From contig NZ_CP036175.1 of the NCBI RefSeq assembly GCF_003261575.2, forward strand, positions 1,612,001 through 1,676,000: DNA of 64,000 bases, written 5' to 3'. The stretch comes from Klebsiella huaxiensis (GTDB taxonomy: Bacteria; Pseudomonadota; Gammaproteobacteria; Enterobacterales; Enterobacteriaceae). A model generated the notes under the pieces. It did no database searches and was not told the DNA's origin. It was given only the letters and a program-made list of their open reading frames with translations. Of this stretch, positions 35,373 through 44,268 are shown in pieces; the first letter of the stretch is position 1, and each line of letters starts with the position of its first letter. A program made the translations under genes and the position numbers.

Positions 35373-35630
35373 TTACTCGAGTTCAGCCATCAGTTTAACC
35401 AGATGCTCAACTGCTTTTTGCTCATCTTCGCCTTCGGCAGAAAGAGTCACAACGGTACCCTGAGTCAGACCCAGAGTTTGCAGTTTGAACAGGCTTTTGG
35501 CGCTGGCGCTTTTGCCGTTGGAGGTAACAGTGATCTCAGAAGTGAAGCCTTTCGCTTCTTTAACAAACTGAGCAGCAGGGCGGGTGTGCAGACCGTTCGG
35601 AGCGGTAATAGTAACTTCTTGCTGGAACAT
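35373..35630 (-). CDS. ptsH: PTS phosphocarrier HPr
   Basis: 85-residue phosphocarrier with active-site His15 (NGLHTRPAAQF) and Ser46 in the KSASAKSLFKLQ segment. Cytoplasmic, passing phosphate from enzyme I to the sugar-specific EIIA domains. First gene of ptsHI-crr, with a long regulated leader upstream. Confidence 0.98.
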   Translation of the reverse strand: MFQQEVTITAPNGLHTRPAAQFVKEAKGFTSEITVTSNGKSASAKSLFKLQTLGLTQGTVVTLSAEGEDEQKAVEHLVKLMAELE

Positions 35631-35833
35631 TATATTTCCCCAACTTATAGGTTTAGTGTTGTGGACCTAAAGTTTAGCCTAACGGCCAAACTTTAGCCTG
35701 TATCGTTAGCGCCGGCATTACGTGTCCGGCTCCGGCACCAGCAGCAGTGAATCGCAGCGTGAACCTTCAGGCCGTTGACGTCTACCACGTCATTAAACAT
35801 TATGCCGCGAAAGGAAGACTTGAACCAAATCAT

Positions 35834-35847
35834 AAAATCGATTCAGC
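35834..35847 (-). promoter_or_regulatory. Cra (FruR) box upstream of ptsH
   Basis: The minus strand reads GCTGAATCGATTTT, matching every position of the Cra consensus RSTGAAWCSNTHHW. Cra control of the ptsH P0 promoter is established in E. coli, and the flanks agree with that site. Confidence 0.75.
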
Positions 35848-35943
35848 TTATGGAAATCCAAATCCGAATAATTTCGCGCATCAAAATAAATGTGCTGGTT
35901 AAATACCAGACCCAACGAAGTGAATCAATGCCAGGAGGGGTAA

Positions 35944-35965
35944 AAATTTGAACTGTGCCACAAAA
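35944..35965 (-). promoter_or_regulatory. Predicted CRP site upstream of ptsH
   Basis: On the minus strand TTTTGTGG-CACAGT-TCAAA has a good left arm and a weaker right arm, closely resembling the known CRP site of E. coli ptsH P0. It overlaps the cysK terminator stem. Confidence 0.6.
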
Positions 35966-35990
35966 AAGCACCTGAAAAGGTGCTTTTTTA
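35962..35990 (-). terminator. Terminator of cysK
   Basis: AAAAAGCACCT and AGGTGCTTTTT flank a GAAA/TTTC loop, so the stem ends in A/T runs on both sides and works in either direction. It lies about 20 nt past the cysK stop on the minus strand. Confidence 0.85.
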
Positions 35991-36011
35991 CACGATATTA
36001 ACAGGCTGGCA

Positions 36012-36983
36012 CTACTGTTGCAGTTCTTTCTCTGTGAAGAGATCGGCAAACAAAGCAGTGCTTAAATAGCGTTCACCTGAAGAGGGTAGGATAACCACAA
36101 TATTCTTATTGGTAAAGGCTTCATCTTCCTGAAGCTTCAGCGCAGCAGCAACGGCTGCCCCGGAAGAGATACCGGCCAGAATACCTTCCTCTTCCATCAG
36201 GCGACGAGCGGTTGAAATGGCTTCTTCGTTGGTGATAGCAACGACTTTATCAACCAGCTTCAAATCCAGGTTGCCCGGAATAAAGCCTGCGCCGATGCCT
36301 TGAATTTTGTGCGGGCCGGGTTTTAGCTCCTCACCTGCCAGCGCCTGGGCGATAACCGGGGAGTCGGTGGGTTCAACCGCGACGGTAATCAGATCTTTTT
36401 TACCTTTGGTGCCTTTGATGTAACGACTTACGCCGGTCAGCGTACCGCCAGTACCGACGCCGGAGATGAAGACATCAACCTGGCCGTCAGTATCTTCCCA
36501 GATTTCTGGGCCGGTGGTTTTTTCATGAATTTCCGGGTTGGCCGGGTTGCTGAACTGCTGGAGCAGTAAGAATTTCTCTGGGTTGTCCGCGACGATTTCT
36601 TCGGCTTTCTGGATTGCACCCTTCATGCCTTTCGCACCTTCGGTTAATACCAGATTGGCACCTAACGCTTTTAGCAGTTTGCGGCGCTCGATACTCATAG
36701 TTTCTGGCATTGTCAGCGTCAGCTTATAGCCACGTGCTGCTGCGACGTAGGCAAGTGCAATACCGGTGTTACCGCTGGTCGGTTCTACCAACTCAACGCC
36801 TGGTTTTAGTACACCGCGTTTTTCGGCATCCCAAATCATATTGGCACCGATACGGCATTTCACGCTAAAGCTCGGGTTACGCGATTCTACCTTTGCCAGG
36901 ATGCGCCCGTTACCGATTCGGTTCAGTCGTACTAGCGGCGTATGACCGATAGTCAGGGAGTTGTCTTCAAAAATCTTACTCAT
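36012..36983 (-). CDS. cysK: Cysteine synthase A (O-acetylserine sulfhydrylase A)
   Basis: Main cysteine synthase, using sulfide and O-acetylserine. Forms a complex with CysE. 323 residues with PLP Lys42 (RNPSFSVKCRIGANMIWDA), substrate loop PTSGNTGIALAYVAA and the phosphate-binding GTGGT. CysB-activated in relatives. Upstream lies cysZ on the same strand, separated by a hairpin. Confidence 0.98.
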   Translation of the reverse strand: MSKIFEDNSLTIGHTPLVRLNRIGNGRILAKVESRNPSFSVKCRIGANMIWDAEKRGVLKPGVELVEPTSGNTGIALAYVAAARGYKLTLTMPETMSIERRKLLKALGANLVLTEGAKGMKGAIQKAEEIVADNPEKFLLLQQFSNPANPEIHEKTTGPEIWEDTDGQVDVFISGVGTGGTLTGVSRYIKGTKGKKDLITVAVEPTDSPVIAQALAGEELKPGPHKIQGIGAGFIPGNLDLKLVDKVVAITNEEAISTARRLMEEEGILAGISSGAAVAAALKLQEDEAFTNKNIVVILPSSGERYLSTALFADLFTEKELQQ

Positions 36984-37109
36984 GGCCCGTCCTTAACTGT
37001 ATGAAATTTGGGAGTACGGCTTCAGCATACCCGCTTAAAGAATATGCGGAAGTAAGGATTTAGCATATCTATATTCGCAAGAGAAATAATGGCAAGCCAG
37101 AAGTAATAA

Positions 37110-37129
37110 GGAGCGGCATAAGCCGCTCC
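37110..37129 (-). terminator. Hairpin after cysZ
   Basis: Perfect 8-bp stem GGAGCGGC / GCCGCTCC with an ATAA loop, about 20 nt past the cysZ stop. The following minus-strand tail is TTATTACTTC, a modest T-run. Confidence 0.65.
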
Positions 37130-37148
37130 GCAAGAAGAGAGGAGGGGA

Positions 37149-37910
37149 TTACTTCCACATGGCGTGTTTGTCGCGGTAGCAATCGACCCACATTGCTGTT
37201 GCACCGCAAATGGCCACCGGCAGAATGACCAGATTCAGCACCGGAATCATGGTAAACAGGCTGGTCAGGGCACCAAATTGCATATTGGTTACTTTGCGGG
37301 TACGCAGCGCCTCACGCATGGTTTTAAACGGCACTTTATGGTTATCAAAAGGGTAATCGCAGTACTGAATTGCCAGCATCCAGGCACTGAACAGGAACCA
37401 CAGTACGGGAGCAACGGTCTGGCCGATGCCGGGAATGAAATAGAGAATCAAAAGCACGATTGCCCGTGGGAGATACCAGGCAAACTTCTGCCATTCACGC
37501 TTCATAATGCGCGGCACATCTTTCATTATGCCGAAAACCCCGACATCTGGAGGCGTTGCGCCGGTGAGGCGCGCTTCAAGCTGCTCGGCCAGTAGACCGC
37601 TAAAGGGGGCGGCAATCCAGTTGGCAATCGTCGAGAAGAAGTAGCCGAAGACCAGCAGAATGGAGATAACCACTATCGGCCACAGCAAGTAGTTAAGCCA
37701 TTGCAGCCATTCCGGTACATGGCTCATCAGCGAGGGGAGCCAGCTACCCAGACGAGTGAATAACCACCAGAAGGCTCCACCCATCAAAATGATGTTGACG
37801 AGTAAAGGGAGGAATACGTATCGACGGATCCCCGGTAGCCCGATCAGTTTCCAGCCCTGCGAAAAATAATAGACGCCACTACGCGGGGTCGTTGCGGATG
37901 ATGAAACCAT
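37149..37910 (-). CDS. cysZ: Sulfate permease CysZ
   Basis: Inner-membrane sulfate transporter of 253 residues with several long hydrophobic helices (YVFLPLLVNIILMGGAFWWL, WPIVVISILLVFGYFFS, VPILNL region) and the conserved KREWQKFAWYLPRAIVLLIL. Start set at ATG 37910 (MVSSSATTPRSGVYYFSQGW), which matches the family. An upstream in-frame extension to 37937 adds nine unconserved residues. Divergent from zipA. Confidence 0.93.
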   Translation of the reverse strand: MVSSSATTPRSGVYYFSQGWKLIGLPGIRRYVFLPLLVNIILMGGAFWWLFTRLGSWLPSLMSHVPEWLQWLNYLLWPIVVISILLVFGYFFSTIANWIAAPFSGLLAEQLEARLTGATPPDVGVFGIMKDVPRIMKREWQKFAWYLPRAIVLLILYFIPGIGQTVAPVLWFLFSAWMLAIQYCDYPFDNHKVPFKTMREALRTRKVTNMQFGALTSLFTMIPVLNLVILPVAICGATAMWVDCYRDKHAMWK

Positions 37911-38140
37911 AGTCAGGCAATGCTCCTTTTTTGACATCCAGACTGAATGCCTGGATATTTTATCGGGTTAGCAGACAATAACCAGTTAGGAAATGTTCGA
38001 AAAAACAGCAAAAAGCACGATTTAGTTCATCTTTATGTAGTGAAAGCCCCAGACGCACTTGCACTTGATGTAATCGACAAATACTCTTAGTGAGTAAATG
38101 TTTGCCGTGGTGGCAAGGTGTTAGAACAACAGAGAATATA
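37911..38140. promoter_or_regulatory. Divergent cysZ / zipA spacer
   Basis: 230 bp that must carry both promoters. No operator-like repeat or small gene was recognised. Confidence 0.35.
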
Positions 38141-39151
38141 ATGATGCAGGATTTGCGTCTGATATTAATCATTGTTGGCGCGATCGCCATAATCGCTTTA
38201 CTGGTGCACGGTTTTTGGACCAGCCGTAAAGAACGTTCTTCGATGTTTCGCGATCGCCCACTAAAACGTATGAAGTCTCGCGACGATGAAGAGTCGGAAG
38301 GCGATGATTTTGATGGCGATGTTGAAGGCGTTGGTGAAGTCCGGGTTCATCGGGTTAATCACGCGCCGAATGGGGCTCATGGGGAGCATGAAGCACCTCA
38401 TCAGGCACCACAACACCAGTATCAGCCGCCTTATGAGCGTCAGGCGCAACAGCCTGTGCATCAGGAGGAGCCTGCTCGTGCGCCGCAGCCATCTCATCAG
38501 CCGCAGCCACATCAGCAGCCGGTTCATACACAGGCTCCGGTTCAGCAACCGCATCACGTTGCGCCGACACAGCAGCCCGTGCCGCCGCAGCCCCAGCAAC
38601 CTGTTCAACATGTGCAGCAGCCAGTTCAGCATGCGCCGCAATCGGTTCAACAACCTGCAGTCGCTCCGCAGCCGGTACCTGAACCTCAAGCTGCTCCTGA
38701 ACCGCAGCCGGCACCGCAGCCTAAAGAGCGTAAAGAAACGGTCATTGTGATGAACGTTGCCGCGCACCATGGTTCGCAGCTTAATGGTGAGCTATTAATC
38801 AACAGCATCCAACAGGCGGGCTTCAAATTCGGCGATATGAATATTTTCCATCGCCACCTCAGTCCTGACGGTAGCGGCCAGGTCTTGTTCAGCCTGGCGA
38901 ATATGGTAAAACCAGGCACATTCAATCCGGATAGCATGGCGGATATGATGACGCCAGGGATCACTATCTTTATGCAGGTTCCGTCCTTTGGCGATGAGCT
39001 GCAAAACTTTAAGTTGATGCTGCAATCTGCGCAGTACATTGCCGATGAAGTTGGTGGTGTCGTGCTGGACGATCAGCGTCGTATGATGACGCCGCAAAAA
39101 TTGCGTGAATACCAGGACCGCATTCGCGAAGTGAAAGAGGCTAACGCCTGA
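38141..39151 (+). CDS. zipA: Cell division protein ZipA
   Basis: Essential divisome anchor that ties FtsZ to the inner membrane. 336 residues from ATG 38141 (MMQDLRLILIIVGAIAIIAL), with one N-terminal transmembrane helix (about 6-26), a basic/acidic stretch, a long Pro/Gln/His-rich linker (about 90-205) and the C-terminal FtsZ-binding domain (KETVIVMNVAAHHGSQLNGE to the end). The 17 upstream in-frame codons are not conserved. Confidence 0.96.
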   Translation: MMQDLRLILIIVGAIAIIALLVHGFWTSRKERSSMFRDRPLKRMKSRDDEESEGDDFDGDVEGVGEVRVHRVNHAPNGAHGEHEAPHQAPQHQYQPPYERQAQQPVHQEEPARAPQPSHQPQPHQQPVHTQAPVQQPHHVAPTQQPVPPQPQQPVQHVQQPVQHAPQSVQQPAVAPQPVPEPQAAPEPQPAPQPKERKETVIVMNVAAHHGSQLNGELLINSIQQAGFKFGDMNIFHRHLSPDGSGQVLFSLANMVKPGTFNPDSMADMMTPGITIFMQVPSFGDELQNFKLMLQSAQYIADEVGGVVLDDQRRMMTPQKLREYQDRIREVKEANA

Positions 39152-39183
39152 TTCATCTTCCTGAGTTTCGTCTACTTATCCTG

Positions 39184-39208
39184 AACCCCCGCCCGTCGGG
39201 GGTTTTTT
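39184..39208 (+). terminator. Terminator between zipA and ligA
   Basis: AACCCCCG / CGGGGG(TT) stem with a CCCGT loop, followed by TTTTTT, 33 nt after the zipA stop. Confidence 0.9.
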
Positions 39209-39225
39209 ATCATTGATGGTGTGAT

Positions 39226-41250
39226 ATGGAATCGAACGAACAAAAACTGACTGAACTGCGAACCACGCTTCGCCATCATGAATATCTGTACCATGTCATG
39301 GATACACCGGAAATTCCTGATGCGGAATACGATCGGTTGATGCGTGAATTACGTGAACTGGAAGCTCAACATCCTGAACTGATTACGCCTGATTCACCCA
39401 CTCAGCGCGTTGGCGCTGCGCCTCTGGCCTCATTTAGCCAGATTCGTCATGAAGTGCCAATGTTGTCGTTGGATAACGTTTTTGATGAAGAGAGCTTCCT
39501 CGCGTTTAATAAGCGCGTTCAGGACCGTCTGAAAAATACTGATGATCTGACTTACTGTTGTGAACTGAAGCTGGATGGCCTGGCGGTTAGCATCCTGTAT
39601 GAAAACGGCGTTCTGGTGCAGGCGGCGACCCGAGGCGATGGGACCACCGGAGAAGATATTACCTCCAACGTACGCACCATTCGCGCCATCCCCCTGAAGC
39701 TGCGTGGTGACGATATTCCGCAGCGTCTGGAAGTTCGCGGCGAGGTATTTCTCCCGCAGGCCGGGTTTGAAAAAATTAATGATGAGGCGCGTCGCACCGG
39801 TGGGAAAGTGTTTGCTAACCCACGTAACGCGGCCGCCGGTTCTTTGCGCCAGCTCGATCCGCGAATTACGGCGAAGCGACCGCTCACTTTCTTTTGCTAC
39901 GGCGTGGGTGTGCTGGAAGGTGGTGAGCTGCCGGAAAGCCATTCTGCGCGTTTACAGCAGTTTAAGGCCTGGGGGCTGCCGGTCAGCGAGCGCGTAAAAC
40001 TCTGCCATACGCCAGAGGAAGTGCTTACTTACTATCGCAAAGTTGAGGAAGATCGTCCGAACCTGGGCTTTGATATCGACGGCGTGGTCATCAAAGTTGA
40101 TTCTTTGGCTCTACAGGAACAGCTTGGTTTTGTGGCCCGCGCGCCGCGTTGGGCGGTGGCGTTTAAGTTTCCGGCGCAAGAGCAGATGACCTTTGTTCGT
40201 GATGTCGAGTTTCAGGTCGGGCGTACCGGTGCCATCACGCCAGTTGCCCGTCTGGAGCCGGTCCATGTCGCAGGAGTGCTGGTCAGCAACGCGACGCTGC
40301 ACAATGCGGATGAAATCGACCGCCTGGGGTTGCGTATCGGCGATAAGGTGGTCATTCGTCGTGCCGGAGATGTTATCCCTCAGGTGGTGAACGTGGTCCT
40401 TTCAGAGCGTCCGGAAAAGACCCGTGAAATCGTGTTCCCCACGCATTGCCCGGTATGCCATTCCGATGTTGAACGTGTGGAAGGTGAAGTTGTCACGCGC
40501 TGTACTGGCGGTCTGATTTGCGGCGCTCAGCGTAAAGAAGCGCTCAAACATTTCGTTTCTCGTCGCGCGTTAGATGTCGAGGGAATGGGCGATAAAATCA
40601 TCGACCAGCTGGTTGAGAAAGAGTACGTCCATACGCCAGCCGATCTTTTCCAGTTGACGCCGGGTAAACTCACTGGACTGGACCGCATGGGGCCAAAATC
40701 AGCGCAGAACGTGGTGGATGCTCTGGAAAAATCGAAAGAAACGACCTTTGCCCGTTTCCTTTATGCGTTAGGGATCCGCGAAGTAGGCGAAGCCACGGCA
40801 GCAGGTTTGGCGGCCCACTTTGGTACCATTGAGGCGCTGGAGCAGGCATCGATTGAAGAGCTGCAAAAAGTGCCTGATGTCGGGATTGTTGTCGCCACAC
40901 ACGTGCGCAATTTCTTTGCTGAGGAGAGTAACCGCGAAGTGATTGTTCAGTTGCGCAAAGAAGGGGTCCGCTGGCCTGCGCCGGTAGTGGTCAATGCCGA
41001 AGAAATTGATAGCCCATTTGCCGGAAAAACGGTGGTTCTGACCGGTAGCCTGAGCCAGCTATCGCGCGATGATGCTAAAGCGCAGCTGGTCGCGCTGGGC
41101 GCGAAGGTTGCGGGCAGCGTATCGAAGAAAACCGATCTGGTGATTGCCGGAGAAGCGGCAGGTTCCAAACTGGCTAAAGCACAGGAACTGGGCATTGCGG
41201 TGATAGATGAAGCTGAAATGGTGCGTCTGCTCGGAGAATCGCGTGGATAA
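39226..41250 (+). CDS. ligA: NAD+-dependent DNA ligase LigA
   Basis: Replicative ligase sealing nicks with NAD+. 674 residues: Ia and adenylation domain with catalytic Lys115 (CELKLDGLAVS), OB fold, a four-cysteine zinc finger (CPVCH...CTGGLICGAQ), helix-hairpin-helix repeats, and a C-terminal BRCT domain (FAGKTVVLTGSLSQLSRDDA onward). The stop overlaps the ypeB start by 8 nt. Confidence 0.98.
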   Translation: MESNEQKLTELRTTLRHHEYLYHVMDTPEIPDAEYDRLMRELRELEAQHPELITPDSPTQRVGAAPLASFSQIRHEVPMLSLDNVFDEESFLAFNKRVQDRLKNTDDLTYCCELKLDGLAVSILYENGVLVQAATRGDGTTGEDITSNVRTIRAIPLKLRGDDIPQRLEVRGEVFLPQAGFEKINDEARRTGGKVFANPRNAAAGSLRQLDPRITAKRPLTFFCYGVGVLEGGELPESHSARLQQFKAWGLPVSERVKLCHTPEEVLTYYRKVEEDRPNLGFDIDGVVIKVDSLALQEQLGFVARAPRWAVAFKFPAQEQMTFVRDVEFQVGRTGAITPVARLEPVHVAGVLVSNATLHNADEIDRLGLRIGDKVVIRRAGDVIPQVVNVVLSERPEKTREIVFPTHCPVCHSDVERVEGEVVTRCTGGLICGAQRKEALKHFVSRRALDVEGMGDKIIDQLVEKEYVHTPADLFQLTPGKLTGLDRMGPKSAQNVVDALEKSKETTFARFLYALGIREVGEATAAGLAAHFGTIEALEQASIEELQKVPDVGIVVATHVRNFFAEESNREVIVQLRKEGVRWPAPVVVNAEEIDSPFAGKTVVLTGSLSQLSRDDAKAQLVALGAKVAGSVSKKTDLVIAGEAAGSKLAKAQELGIAVIDEAEMVRLLGESRG

Positions 41251-41461
41251 AGACCAGCTTATTGAAATTGCTAATACGGAAATGCCGTTTGGCAAATATA
41301 AAGGGCGTCGTTTAATTGATGTGCCGGAAGAGTATTTGCTGTGGTTTGCCCGTAAAGATCAATTTCCAGCCGGGCATCTTGGCGAGCTGATGGCGTTAAC
41401 CTTGTTGATTAAAACCGAGGGGCTAACCGATCTGGTTCAGCCCCTTAAGCGCCCGCGTTAA
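41243..41461 (+). CDS. ypeB: Small DUF3820-type protein YpeB
   Basis: 72 residues starting at GTG 41243 (MDKDQLIEIANTEMPFGKYK), within the end of ligA, preceded by CGGAGAATC. The MPFGKYKGRRLIDVPEEYLLWFARK motif is the core of a small domain found alone and in some exonuclease-like proteins. Its function is unknown. Coupling to ligA hints at a DNA-related role. Converges on yfeH with a 4-nt overlap. Confidence 0.88.
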   Translation: MDKDQLIEIANTEMPFGKYKGRRLIDVPEEYLLWFARKDQFPAGHLGELMALTLLIKTEGLTDLVQPLKRPR

Positions 41462-42456
41462 GCTTCGGAGGCGCGGGTCTTTTCCTGCGCCTGTAATGCT
41501 TCGGCCTGGCGCTTATAACGACGCGCCAGCACGGCGCACACCATCAGCTGAATCTGATGGAAGATCATCAGCGGCAGCACCATTATCCCCAGTATTGAGG
41601 TCGGGAAGAGAATGTTGGCCATCGGAATTCCGTTTGCCAGACTCTTTTTCGATCCGCAGAAGACAATCGTAATCTCATCCGCTTTATTGAACCCGCACTT
41701 GCGCGCCACAAAGACGTTAATCGCAATAACAATCGCCAGCAGCACAAGGCTGACTACGACGATAAACAGCAGCGAGCCGACACCGACTTTGTGCCATATG
41801 CCGTTAACGACCGCTTCGCTGAACGCCGAGTAAACCACCAGCAGGATAGAGGTCTGGTCGGTTTTAGAGATCCATTTTTTACGTTTCGCTACCCAATCGC
41901 CAATCCACGGACGAGAAAGGTGCCCCAGCACAAACGGCAATAGAAGCTGCAGCATGATCTTGCCGACCTGCTCCAGACTGCCGCCTGCGCCGTGCAGATT
42001 CATCAGCAGGCCGACCAGCAAGGGCGAAATAAAAATACCCAGCAGGCTTGATGCCGAAGCCGAACATACCGCCGCCGCCACGTTGCCGCCCGCCAGCGAA
42101 GTAAACGCGATAGCGGACTGGACGGTGGCGGGCAGAATGCAGAGATAAATAAAGCCGGTGTATAGCGCCGGATCGACGTTAATGGGTGCCCACCAGGCGA
42201 ACAACACGCCAAGAACGGGAAAGACGATAAAGGTGCTGCACATTACCCAAAGATGCAAACGCCAGTGGCTTCCCCCGGCAACGATGGCCTCACGAGAAAG
42301 TTTTGCGCCGTGCATAAAGAACAGCAGAGCGATGGCGGCGGTGGTTAAATGTTCAAAGAAGGGGACAAATGCGCCGCGAGCGGGAAAAAAAGAAGCCAGC
42401 AGGACGACGGTGACTAAGGTCAGAGTAAATGGATCAAGAATGCGGAAAAATTTCAT
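41458..42456 (-). CDS. yfeH: Bile acid:sodium symporter family transporter YfeH
   Basis: 332 residues, about ten hydrophobic helices, resembling the BASS/SbtA-like transporters (ITIVFCGSKKSLANGIPMANIL is the typical cross-over motif). Substrate not known. Divergent from the LysR regulator gene yfeR, which in Salmonella has been reported to control it in response to osmolarity. Confidence 0.9.
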   Translation of the reverse strand: MKFFRILDPFTLTLVTVVLLASFFPARGAFVPFFEHLTTAAIALLFFMHGAKLSREAIVAGGSHWRLHLWVMCSTFIVFPVLGVLFAWWAPINVDPALYTGFIYLCILPATVQSAIAFTSLAGGNVAAAVCSASASSLLGIFISPLLVGLLMNLHGAGGSLEQVGKIMLQLLLPFVLGHLSRPWIGDWVAKRKKWISKTDQTSILLVVYSAFSEAVVNGIWHKVGVGSLLFIVVVSLVLLAIVIAINVFVARKCGFNKADEITIVFCGSKKSLANGIPMANILFPTSILGIMVLPLMIFHQIQLMVCAVLARRYKRQAEALQAQEKTRASEA

Positions 42457-42545
42457 AAACGCTCCTGAAAATCGATGCCGCTATTGTGCTTTCTTTAGTT
42501 TGAGAAATAAAATCGATTTATTGCATCTATTCATGAAAAAAAGAG
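42457..42545. promoter_or_regulatory. yfeH-yfeR divergent spacer
   Basis: 89-bp AT-rich gap with ATAAAATCGATTTATT (about 42507-42522), a near-perfect palindrome around ATCGAT. LysR-type regulators usually bind such sites upstream of divergent targets. YfeR is the natural candidate, by inference. Confidence 0.45.
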
Positions 42546-43472
42546 ATGAATTACTCGCTACGTCAGTTAAAAGTGTTTGTGACAGTCGCTCGTGCCAGGA
42601 GCTTTAGCCGGGCAGGGGAGAGTATCGGGCTAAGCCAGTCGGCGGTGAGCCATAGCGTCAAAGAGTTGGAACATCAAACCGGTGTGCGTCTGCTCGATCG
42701 AACTACCCGGGAAGTGGTGCTCACGGAGGCGGGCCAACAGTTGGCAGCCAGGTTGGAGCGTCTGCTGGATGAATTGAATAGTACGCTGCGTGAGGCCGGA
42801 CGCGTCGGGCAGCAACTTACTGGAACTGTCAGAGTTGCCGCCAGTCAGACCATTTCTGCCCACCTGATCCCGCAGTGCATTGCATACGCTAATCGACGCT
42901 ACCCTGAGATCGATTTTGTTCTCCACGACCGCCCTCAGCAATGGGTGCTGGAGAGCATCCGTCAGGGAGAGGTGGATTTTGGCATCGTTATCGATCCTGG
43001 AGCCGCAACCGATTTAGAGTGCGAGACGGTACTGGCGGAGCCGTTTTTGTTGCTTTGCCGCCACGATCACTCTTTTGCCCAACGAGATTCAGTGGGCTGG
43101 CTGGAGCTACAGCAGCAGCGGTTGGTGTTACAGGATTATGCGTCCGGTAGCCGTCCGCTTATCGATGCGGCTCTCGCTGGATTTTCCGTTGAAGCGAAGA
43201 TTGTGCAGGAGATTGGCCATCCGGCGACACTATTTCCGATGGTTGAAGCGGGAATTGGCATCAGTATATTACCGGCGTTAGCCCTGCCGCTTCCTCAGGG
43301 AAGCCATTTGCAGGTGAAACGATTAACGCCGGTAGTTGAACGGCAACTGATGCTGGCACGGCGCAAAAACCGGTCGTTATCAACTGCTGCAGAGGCGTTG
43401 TGGGAGGTCGTCAGGTCCCAGGCCAGCGAGTTGACCGCATGCCGTGCGGCAGATCCTCTCTATCAAATATAG
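42546..43472 (+). CDS. yfeR: LysR-family regulator YfeR
   Basis: 308 residues. N-terminal winged helix-turn-helix (about 1-60, FSRAGESIGLSQSAVSHSVKELE) and a C-terminal periplasmic-binding-protein-like effector domain. It starts 89 bp from the divergent yfeH. The yfeN gene converges with it. Confidence 0.92.
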   Translation: MNYSLRQLKVFVTVARARSFSRAGESIGLSQSAVSHSVKELEHQTGVRLLDRTTREVVLTEAGQQLAARLERLLDELNSTLREAGRVGQQLTGTVRVAASQTISAHLIPQCIAYANRRYPEIDFVLHDRPQQWVLESIRQGEVDFGIVIDPGAATDLECETVLAEPFLLLCRHDHSFAQRDSVGWLELQQQRLVLQDYASGSRPLIDAALAGFSVEAKIVQEIGHPATLFPMVEAGIGISILPALALPLPQGSHLQVKRLTPVVERQLMLARRKNRSLSTAAEALWEVVRSQASELTACRAADPLYQI

Positions 43473-43503
43473 TCGGCCTGCCGCTTCAGGCAGGCGCAAA
43501 AGA

Positions 43504-44268
43504 TTAAAATTGATATTTGAGGGAGTAAATAATGCCGTCCTGAAGAAAAGTTTCCCCAAGCTTATTCTTCGCGTAGCGATACTGAACGCCTGCTGTCAGA
43601 TGAGGTGTCGCATTCCACCACAGCGCCACAGCGCCGTTAAGGCCATCTTTACCACCGTTGCCCGCAGCATAGGTTGCAGCGCGATCAAATTCATATTCAT
43701 TCCAGTTGGTCAGGGTGAATTTTTCACTACCCAGCATAAAGCTATATCCGGCTACCCAGCCCAGCACATAACCATTGTCGCCGCTATAATACGTTTGGTC
43801 GGTATAGCGTTTGGCGATGAAGGGCTTAAACCAATAACCGTTGCCGGTGAAATTATATCCGAGACCATAGAGAAACATATCATCATGGAAATTCACTCGA
43901 GCGGGCGAACCGTAGGTGCCGTATGCGTGTAAATAGAGGTTTAATCCAGTGTCGCCCAAATAAATACGGTTGGTATTTTTAAACGTATAGCGTTGTTCGC
44001 TACCGGGTTTGTCATGACGGCCATTGTAGAAATTTTCCCAATCAAAAAATCCATACATTTCCCCCCAGCTAAAGTTTGCACCGCCTTCAAGTTCCAGATA
44101 GCCGAAATCATCTTTGTGGGATTTGTTGCCAGATTTCTCTGTCGTGCGTGATGTCCAGTCAAGGTAATGCAGACCAAGATTGGCGAAGCCACCTTTAAAT
44201 TCAGCCTGTACGGTATGAGGTAAAACCAATGCGGCGGCAAAACTTAAATTTATAAGCGTTTTATTCAT
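43504..44268 (-). CDS. yfeN: Tsx-like outer-membrane channel YfeN
   Basis: 254 residues with a signal peptide (MNKTLINLSFAAALVLPHTVQA) and beta-rich, aromatic-rich sequence ending in a terminal Phe (IIYSLKYQF), as outer-membrane barrels do. Resembles the nucleoside-specific Tsx channel family. Its position beside xapA/xapB fits nucleoside uptake. ATG 44268 is favoured over 44280 because GGAA lies at proper spacing and the signal peptide then starts cleanly. Confidence 0.87.
   Translation of the reverse strand: MNKTLINLSFAAALVLPHTVQAEFKGGFANLGLHYLDWTSRTTEKSGNKSHKDDFGYLELEGGANFSWGEMYGFFDWENFYNGRHDKPGSEQRYTFKNTNRIYLGDTGLNLYLHAYGTYGSPARVNFHDDMFLYGLGYNFTGNGYWFKPFIAKRYTDQTYYSGDNGYVLGWVAGYSFMLGSEKFTLTNWNEYEFDRAATYAAGNGGKDGLNGAVALWWNATPHLTAGVQYRYAKNKLGETFLQDGIIYSLKYQF

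Larger units (their letters stand above)
35631..36011 (-). promoter_or_regulatory. ptsH upstream control region
   Basis: A 381-bp gene-free stretch. Reading towards ptsH it holds the cysK terminator, a CRP-like site overlapping it, a TGGTATTTAACCAG segment that resembles the E. coli P0 promoter zone, a Cra box, and near ptsH the conserved leader with AACACTAAACCTATAAGTTG. A short inverted repeat CTAAAGTTT/AAACTTTAG lies at about 35668-35697. No small gene was seen. Confidence 0.7.

Noticed and set aside
38261..38770. Antisense and alternate frames over the zipA linker
   Set aside because: Produced by the repetitive CAG/CCG codons of the Pro/Gln-rich ZipA linker.
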